From assembly GCA_011046145.1 (NCBI GenBank), contig DSBA01000003.1, positions 1 to 19,387 on the forward strand: 19,387 nt of DNA, given 5' to 3'. How positions within the stretch are numbered: the first letter of the stretch is position 1; each line of letters begins with the position of its first letter. Position numbers and translations under genes: made by a program. Source of the DNA: Candidatus Uhrbacteria bacterium. GTDB taxonomy: Bacteria; Patescibacteriota; Patescibacteriia; CAIXNZ01. Under the pieces are notes generated by a model. That model was given only the letters and a program-made list of their open reading frames with translations. It was not told the origin of the DNA and made no database searches. This document shows positions 14,602 to 19,387 of the stretch, in pieces.

Positions 14602-15792
14602 TCAAGGCAATAATTCCGCCGGGAAATCGCTTTTTTGATAAAGCGGCTCGCCAATTGTATAATCCATAAAAAATGCCGGATTAACATCATCAATCATTTT
14701 ATTCCAGTCTGGACCGTATAAATCAGTTGCCACTTGTTCGCTGGCAACCCACCTTAAAACAGCGTTATAATCCACTGCGTAAACTTTGGAATCTGACTGA
14801 ATTTTAATCATTTTAACTCCGGACTTATAAGTCATGTTTTTACCCAAAGGTATTTGGCTTAAAATTTCTATAGAAACAATTTTAACCTGGCTAAAATCTT
14901 CATACCAGCTGTCATAAGTTCCCCGCGAAGGAAAAGGATTTCTTTTGCCTACATTGGTATAAAAATAAACAGTTTCAAATTCAGGCGCTTTAAGCAGATC
15001 GCCAAAACTCAAACCGCCAACTGGTTCTGTTATTACTGGCTCTTCTGGCGGCAATGGAACCGGGGGTAAAGGTTCGCAACCCGATGTTTTTAATTCAATT
15101 TTATCGCTTAATTTATTAGACAAATCCGATGTAGAACTGCGATAAATAACATAAACTGTTTTTAACCCGTCGCCGGCAATTAATTGCCAGTCTTTATATT
15201 CATTATAAGGTTCAAATTCCGCGCCAAGAAAATTCTGATCATTGGAAATGACCATACTGGTGGCATTGTTTGCCAAAAGTTTTAAAATTACCTGGCTTGA
15301 TTCCACGCATTCTGCGGGCTGCGCATTATTATCTAAAATTTCAATACTGGTATTAGTGGGGAAAACCGAAACATGTCCGCCGCCGCCTGATACTGGCGAG
15401 CAAATATCAGTAGTATAAACTTCCAGGCGCAAAACAACTTGCGCTCCTGTGCCGCTTAAAGTCGCTGTTGAAGTCGGACAAGACGGAGAAACATTATAAT
15501 CATTTGAACCTGATTGTTTAGCAATCCTGATATATTCCCCGGCTGCCGTGGTATTAAAAGTAATTGTAGAAGCATTGTCCAAAGTAATATCAATATAATT
15601 TGTTTGCACCGCAAGCTGGGTCACTTGGCCGCCGCTTTGGGCCAAAACAGTGGTTAAAACAGCAGTATCAGCAGTTAAAATTTCAAAATTAACAATGCCA
15701 TTGATGGTGACATCATTAATAGCCGCTGCCTGGAAAGGAGCAGCCGCAATGGCTAGAATTATTGTTAAAAATATTATTAATTTTTTATTCAT
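14602..15792 (-). CDS. secreted multi-domain surface protein
   Basis: The start is set at ATG 15792 because it gives a clean signal peptide: MNKK, a hydrophobic core (LIIFLTIILAIAAA) and cleavage near QAAA-IN at 24-25. An upstream in-frame ATG (15834) would put unlikely residues before it. The 396-aa product has a beta-rich Thr/Ala/Ser domain (25-155), an Ig-like stretch with SSQVILKLLANNATSM (165-180) and VYVIYRSSTSDLSNKLSD, a proline-rich linker (PLPPVPLPPEEP, 241-252), and a C-terminal region with KVYAVDYNAVLRWVASEQVA (336-355) and LYGPDWNKMIDD. I have seen this 'KVYAV...LRW' module in other CPR secreted proteins. No lipobox, so it is not obviously an Lgt substrate. Function probably envelope or surface related. 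Confidence 0.8.
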   Translation of the reverse strand: MNKKLIIFLTIILAIAAAPFQAAAINDVTINGIVNFEILTADTAVLTTVLAQSGGQVTQLAVQTNYIDITLDNASTITFNTTAAGEYIRIAKQSGSNDYNVSPSCPTSTATLSGTGAQVVLRLEVYTTDICSPVSGGGGHVSVFPTNTSIEILDNNAQPAECVESSQVILKLLANNATSMVISNDQNFLGAEFEPYNEYKDWQLIAGDGLKTVYVIYRSSTSDLSNKLSDKIELKTSGCEPLPPVPLPPEEPVITEPVGGLSFGDLLKAPEFETVYFYTNVGKRNPFPSRGTYDSWYEDFSQVKIVSIEILSQIPLGKNMTYKSGVKMIKIQSDSKVYAVDYNAVLRWVASEQVATDLYGPDWNKMIDDVNPAFFMDYTIGEPLYQKSDFPAELLP

Positions 15793-15805
15793 CAAATTTA
15801 GTATT

Positions 15806-15985
15806 AAATTCAAAAAACAAAAGACAAAAGACAAAACAAATATTAAATTTTAAATTCTAATGACAAAAAAATAAAAGACAAAATAAATTTAAAATTTTAA
15901 AGACTAAATTTTTAATCAAGTCTAAATTTCTTAATTTTAAATTCAAAAAACAAACAACAAAAGACAAAACAAATACTAAATTTTA
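15806..15985. repeat. pair of 47-bp imperfect direct repeats in an A-rich spacer
   Basis: Units at 15806-15852 and 15939-15985 match at about 44 of 47 positions. They contain AAATTCAAAAAACAAA, AAGACAAAAC and AAATTTTA, with more AAAAGACAAAA words in between. The wording is the reverse complement of the spacer repeats right of the four-helix gene, so that gene has related repeats in opposite orientation on its two sides. No ORF or hairpin is apparent. Confidence 0.7.
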
Positions 15986-16004
15986 ATCACAAATCCCAAA
16001 ACTT

Positions 16005-16349
16005 TTATTTCTTCTTGCCAGATGTCATACTGGCGAAAATTCTGGCTAATTGCAGGGCTTCGTCAATTAATGGTTCTATTTCCTTACTCAAGGCTTGATT
16101 AGTGTGTAGAATTAATTCCAACCAGTATTTACTTTCCTTAGCTTCACGCCTGCAAATTCCAGTTTTATGCAGAAAATCCTTTTTGGTTATTGTATCATTT
16201 GCTTCCCTGTAATTTGCGCCAACCGAACAAGTAGCCCTCGCTGATTGTTTAAGTAGCTCTATATTAATCGTATTTTTCTCAACTTTCTTATAAAGATCAA
16301 TACAATCTTTAGCGAACTTCAGGGTTCGCTCCTCCAAATCATATTTCAT
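16005..16349 (-). CDS. four-helix-bundle protein (23S rRNA intervening-sequence/S23 family)
   Basis: The 114-aa protein shows the family pattern: basic/aromatic N-terminal helix (LKFAKDCIDLYKKV), then LKQSARATCSVGANYREAN (33-51; conserved R-x-x-x-S-x-GANYxEA), KKDFLHKTGICRREAKESKYWLELI (56-80) and a final helix. Relatives are encoded in 23S rRNA intervening sequences, stand alone in many CPR genomes, or, as Avd, serve diversity-generating retroelements. The function of stand-alone copies is unknown; nucleic-acid binding by the basic bundle is plausible. It is a single gene in repeat-rich spacers on both sides; a 76-bp repeat begins 3 bases upstream of the start codon. No Shine-Dalgarno. Confidence 0.88.
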   Translation of the reverse strand: MKYDLEERTLKFAKDCIDLYKKVEKNTINIELLKQSARATCSVGANYREANDTITKKDFLHKTGICRREAKESKYWLELILHTNQALSKEIEPLIDEALQLARIFASMTSGKKK

Positions 16350-16351
16350 GT

Positions 16352-16570
16352 ATTTTTGTTTTTGTTTTTTATTTTTAATTTATTATTTTAAATTTATTTT
16401 GTTATTTACATTTTGTCTTTTGTCTTTACAAAAAACCAACCTTTTGTTATTTGAATTTTGTCTTTTGTCTTTCCACTATTAACCCCTTTTCCACATTTTT
16501 GTTTTTGTTTTTAATTTTTTATTTATTATTTTAAATTTATTTTGTTATTTGAATTTTGTCTTTTGTCTTT
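16352..16570. repeat. two 76-bp near-identical direct repeats plus a third core copy
   Basis: Units at 16352-16427 and 16495-16570 have equal length and differ at only a few positions. A third copy of the last 31 bases lies at 16442-16472. The core reads TTTTGTTATTTGAATTTTG followed by TCTTTTGTCTTT. The right unit covers two bases of the stop codon of the next gene, and the left one nearly touches the four-helix start codon. No ORF or hairpin is apparent. Confidence 0.8.
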
Positions 16571-17285
16571 ATTCACGTCCAATTATCACCAAAACCGCTG
16601 CTCCTTCTGGCGCTGTTTCGCCTTCGGGTAAAGAGCTGGCCACTCCGCCGACTGCCTCGGCAATTCTGGCAAGTTCCTGTTCATTGCCAATCAGATCAAT
16701 AACCAATGTCTGCGGATAATCATATTTGGCGGCTGTTTCTTTAACAATCACATTAACATTATTAAAAGCGGATTTTAATTTATTTTCAATTTCTTCTGTC
16801 CGGTCGCTGTCCCTCAAGCTGTTATAAATGGCAAAAGGCACTGCCTGAAAATCGGGATCGCCGGTAAACTGCACTGGCCCGACTTTAATGATTTTATTGG
16901 CTTTATAATCATAAACAATCGCCATTGTGGGATAAAGAATCAAGCGGTCTTCGTTTTTCGCCTCTGCAAAAAAATCAGGTTGGCCTTCCCTTAAAGCGTC
17001 AATATCAGTAATAATAGCCATGGTTGGCTGGACATCTTCAGGCAAAGCCATTATTTTGCCCAATTGTTTTAAAACCTTGGCGTCTTCAGCAGCAACCTGC
17101 TGCTGTTTTTGAATTTGCAAAGCCATTTTAAAAGCCTGCAGATAGCCTGTTTGCCAGAGGATTAAAGCGCAAACCCCGATAATAATTATCAATACTAAAA
17201 CAATCTTTAATGCCTTTGGCATGTTTTTCTTTTTCTTGGGCAAAATTTTACTTGTTACAGATTCTTTGGGTTTAAAAATTTTCAT
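16569..17285 (-). CDS. membrane-anchored protein with LytR_C-like C-terminal domain
   Basis: The 238-aa protein has a basic cytoplasmic N-terminus (KPKKKK-like, 1-25), one TM helix at 26-44 (LKIVLVLIIIIGVCALILW) and an extracellular part: a coiled-coil-like Gln-rich stretch (56-75), a central region LPEDVQPTMAIITDIDALRE (81-100), and a C-terminal domain (about 165-238) with VNVIVKETAAKYDYPQTLVIDL, ELARIAEAVGG and LPEGE...VLVIIGRE. The last fits the LytR_C fold (VxVxNG...A..va..L) seen at the end of LytR-CpsA-Psr cell-wall proteins, but there is no catalytic LCP domain. Function is probably envelope related. The start codon follows the octamer repeat; no Shine-Dalgarno. Confidence 0.7.
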   Translation of the reverse strand: MKIFKPKESVTSKILPKKKKNMPKALKIVLVLIIIIGVCALILWQTGYLQAFKMALQIQKQQQVAAEDAKVLKQLGKIMALPEDVQPTMAIITDIDALREGQPDFFAEAKNEDRLILYPTMAIVYDYKANKIIKVGPVQFTGDPDFQAVPFAIYNSLRDSDRTEEIENKLKSAFNNVNVIVKETAAKYDYPQTLVIDLIGNEQELARIAEAVGGVASSLPEGETAPEGAAVLVIIGRE

Positions 17286-17343
17286 GGTTTTTAAAGTTTA
17301 ATTTTAAATTTATAATTTATAACAAATGAATAAAGCAACAACA

Positions 17344-17447
17344 GTTTAACAATTTAACAATTCAATCATTTAACAATTTAACAGTTTAACAATTTATTCA
17401 TTTAATCATCTAATCATTTAACAATTTAACAGTTTAATCATGTAACC
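17344..17447. repeat. 13-unit octamer tandem repeat, consensus RTTTAAYM
   Basis: The spacer between the fibre-like and LytR_C-like genes can be cut into 13 consecutive 8-base units without a gap (GTTTAACA, ATTTAACA, ATTCAATC, ATTTAACA and so on), each close to (A/G)TTTAA(C/T)(A/C). The 8-base period is not codon-like. On the minus strand it reads TGTTAAAT/TGATTAAA. It lies in the leader of the downstream minus-strand gene. Confidence 0.85.
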
Positions 17448-17580
17448 CTCAACCACCCTTACATTGAAAATTATCTAATTGAAAATTCCAATCCCCCACT
17501 TCTCAATTTTTTAATTTTATCCTGTGCAACCTCAAACAACCTCATATATCTTTATATAACCTCATAAAACCTTTAAAAGC
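17448..17580. other. spacer after the fibre-like gene
   Basis: This C/T- and A-rich stretch holds the direct repeat ATTGAAAATT (17464-17473 and 17479-17488) and repeated AACCTCA words (17528, 17538, 17560 area). No hairpin terminator and no ORF is visible, so how the long fibre-gene transcript ends is unclear. Confidence 0.4.
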
Positions 17581-19387
17581 TTAGTGCTGCCATACATCTA
17601 TACGCCAGGTCTCTGTGTCTGCTGTGTTTATTGCGCCTGTAGTTGGATTGCATGCTTTGATGGTTACTTCATTTGCAGCGCTGACATAAAAATTCCAGCT
17701 TAAATTAGCCGCGGCAATCACTCCTGATTGAGGTACACCTAAAACAGTATCAGATGTTGTAACACCACTAAATGATAAAGTCGCATAAGTTGAACAGGTT
17801 CTAGACGCAATACTATTTGTTGTTACATTTGTAAAAGTTTGGGAAAGATGTCTGGTTATAGCAGTCCCCCCGCCAATTGTCAGTGTTTCACCTGTATTTA
17901 AGACCAAATCATCTCCTGCTGTGGTCGGTGAAAGATTAGTGCCTATCCTTGTCCAATAACCGCTGCCGCCAGCGCTAATGCAATCTGTCCAGGCACCGTT
18001 TTCATAACATCTGAATTTATTGGTATTAGAATTATAATACATCGCTCCGTTTGTCTGGGTGGTTGTCGGATCCCCTGCATCTGTCTTAACTGGCAATCTT
18101 AAAAAAGTTGCAGAAGTGCCAGTAGCAGTTCCTGCCATTACAATACTGCCTGTACCTGCATTAAGATTCAATGTTGACGCTCCTGTATTATTACCAATAG
18201 TAATTGTCTTGGCATTAGCGCCAGTACCTATATTAATTGCTCCGGTTGTGCCAGAATCAAGAGTCAAAGCATTGGTTGTGCCTGATGTGATAGATATCGC
18301 TGCTCCTGATGTAACAGTTATGGCTCCGGCATTGGCTGATCCCATTGTCACTGTGCCGGTTGACGTGCCTGTGTTGATAGTAGTATTGAAATTAGAATTG
18401 TCATTTAATGAAATACCTGCTCCTGATATTGTCGCCCCCAAACTGCCGGTCAATAATTGAGAAACTGTCAATGGCCCGGCATTGGTGGTTGTTACTCCAG
18501 CCTGGCCAATGGCTACTGAAGTGGCATTGGCTGTCCCCAAATTCAAGGCTGCGGCTGAATCTATGGTCAGATTGCCGGCTGTGGTTGACCAGGTTGAGGC
18601 AGCGTTACCTGTTATTGTTAATCCTGTGCCAGTTCCCGATGATAAAGTGACTGTGCCGGCGCCAGTATATGATTGGCCGGCGGCAATTGTCAGGGTTCCG
18701 GCTGATGAAGCCAAAAAGTTAGTATTTTCCTGCCAAGTGCTTGTACCTGTATCATATCTTAAAGTTGAATTATTGGTTGTGCCTGAAGGCATAGATTGAG
18801 AAGCTGCCCAGGTCGGCACGCCACTTGCCAATGTCAAAACATGTCCGTCAGTACCGGCTGCTAATTTTGCCAATGTATCGGCTGCTGACGCATATAATAT
18901 ATCGCCTGTCGCGTATGTTGTCTGATTTGTTCCTCCGTAAACTTCACCAATCGCTGTTCCCTGCCAAGTGCCAGAACCTATTGTGCCTAAAGTTGTAATA
19001 TTGACTGAACCTGCCCAAGTTGATAAGGCAGTATCTTCCACATTGCCTAAACCCAAACTTGTTCTCGCTGTAGCCCCGCTTTCGGCTACCCAATTTGCTC
19101 CGTCTCCGACTATGAAATTACCGTCTGTCACTGCCAAGCCTGATATGTCATCCAAACCCGCGTCCCAGGCCTGCACATTTGTTCCTATATCTGTTGCGTC
19201 TAAATATCCGGCTAAACTATGGTCGCCCCAGCCAAACGCTGTGTTCCAGTTGGACACATCGCCGCCCCAAGCAATATCTGTTCCATCTGATATGATAACC
19301 TGGTTAGCTGTTCCCGCGCCTAATCTAGTTGTTGTATTGGTCGCATCACGATATATTATGTCGCCTCGCGTTGTCATCGGATCGCTA
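17581..19387 (-). CDS. large fibre-like surface protein, C-terminal part (5' end outside window)
   Basis: The frame is open to the right edge: ATG 19377 is preceded in frame by codons for S-D-P, and SDPMTTRGDIIYRDA is a known internal tail-fibre motif, so this is not the true start. The visible part of about 602 aa is Thr/Gly/Ala/Ser/Asn-rich, lacks long hydrophobic segments, and carries motifs found in phage tail fibres and CPR surface proteins: VSNWNTAFGWGDHSLAGYL (41-59 from that Met), GSGTWQGTAIGEVYGGTN (134-151), GTDGHVLTLASGVPTWA (175-191), a beta-repetitive stretch (225-420, short LTI/LNL/ITI strands joined by TG/NA turns), GAMYYNSNTNKFRCYENGAW (444-463) and a C-terminal cap ending RIDVWQH. 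Composition is clearly richer in G+C than its neighbours. It is probably exposed on the cell surface and used in attachment. A prophage fibre is the alternative, but no other tail genes are near. Confidence 0.8.
   Translation of the reverse strand, partial: SDPMTTRGDIIYRDATNTTTRLGAGTANQVIISDGTDIAWGGDVSNWNTAFGWGDHSLAGYLDATDIGTNVQAWDAGLDDISGLAVTDGNFIVGDGANWVAESGATARTSLGLGNVEDTALSTWAGSVNITTLGTIGSGTWQGTAIGEVYGGTNQTTYATGDILYASAADTLAKLAAGTDGHVLTLASGVPTWAASQSMPSGTTNNSTLRYDTGTSTWQENTNFLASSAGTLTIAAGQSYTGAGTVTLSSGTGTGLTITGNAASTWSTTAGNLTIDSAAALNLGTANATSVAIGQAGVTTTNAGPLTVSQLLTGSLGATISGAGISLNDNSNFNTTINTGTSTGTVTMGSANAGAITVTSGAAISITSGTTNALTLDSGTTGAINIGTGANAKTITIGNNTGASTLNLNAGTGSIVMAGTATGTSATFLRLPVKTDAGDPTTTQTNGAMYYNSNTNKFRCYENGAWTDCISAGGSGYWTRIGTNLSPTTAGDDLVLNTGETLTIGGGTAITRHLSQTFTNVTTNSIASRTCSTYATLSFSGVTTSDTVLGVPQSGVIAAANLSWNFYVSAANEVTIKACNPTTGAINTADTETWRIDVWQH

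Noticed and set aside
15790..16570. Diversity-generating retroelement (four-helix protein as Avd, fibre-like protein as variable target)
   Set aside because: No reverse transcriptase and no template/variable repeat pair is visible; the repeats around the four-helix gene are A/T-rich spacers unrelated to the fibre gene.
17344..17447. CRISPR array
   Set aside because: The units are 8 bases, contiguous and without spacers, and no cas genes are present.
18059..18799. Overlapping plus-strand ORFs of 80-133 aa rich in Val/Pro/Ala
   Set aside because: They mirror the repetitive fibre-like gene on the other strand; the V/P/A-rich composition is an antisense artefact of its T/G/A-rich codons.

Overview
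The window most likely comes from a member of the Candidatus Patescibacteria (CPR), Parcubacteria-like. It is AT-rich and uses the standard bacterial code: TGA is a stop in several genes, including the phosphoenolpyruvate synthase and the prolipoprotein transferase, which argues against the Gracilibacteria/SR1 code. Many start codons lack a Shine-Dalgarno sequence. Intergenic spacers are packed with low-complexity A/T repeats and short perfect hairpins. Gene content also fits: a phage-fibre-like surface protein, secreted proteins with CPR-style C-terminal domains, a stand-alone four-helix-bundle protein and a sparse central metabolism. The assignment rests on these traits, not on a marker gene.

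Layout. (1) 1-2700, accessory module on the minus strand: a filamentous-phage/plasmid replication protein (gene II/X type) translationally coupled to a 57-aa ORF; a bidirectional terminator and possible small RNA; and an XRE repressor overlapping an ImmA/IrrE-type metallopeptidase, driven by a near-consensus promoter with putative operator repeats. It looks like part of an integrated inovirus- or plasmid-like element continuing left of the window. (2) 2770-7000, minus: glucose-6-phosphate isomerase followed by a type II/III cation P-type ATPase. (3) 7000-10650: a plus-strand membrane protein divergent from the isomerase and tail-to-tail with lgt; a GT-C-like membrane protein overlapping lgt; a small two-TM protein with its own strong promoter and terminator. 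(4) 10750-13870, minus: phosphoenolpyruvate synthase and a zinc-ribbon protein, preceded by about 400 bp without an intact gene that holds the truncated 5' end of a second phosphoenolpyruvate synthase abutting a branched palindromic element. (5) 13820-19387, minus: an MscS-like TM-helix membrane protein, a secreted protein, a four-helix-bundle protein flanked by repeat families in opposite orientation, an anchored LytR_C-like protein, a 13-unit octamer tandem repeat, and the C-terminal part of a large fibre-like surface protein running off the right edge.

Together, the isomerase and phosphoenolpyruvate synthase serve sugar-phosphate/PEP metabolism. Lgt, the GT-C-like protein, the secreted protein, the LytR_C-like protein and the fibre-like protein point to cell-envelope and surface construction. 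The most unusual items are the phosphoenolpyruvate-synthase remnant joined to the three-way-junction palindrome, the replication/ImmA-XRE module, and the structured or periodic spacers between 13.5 and 17.5 kb.
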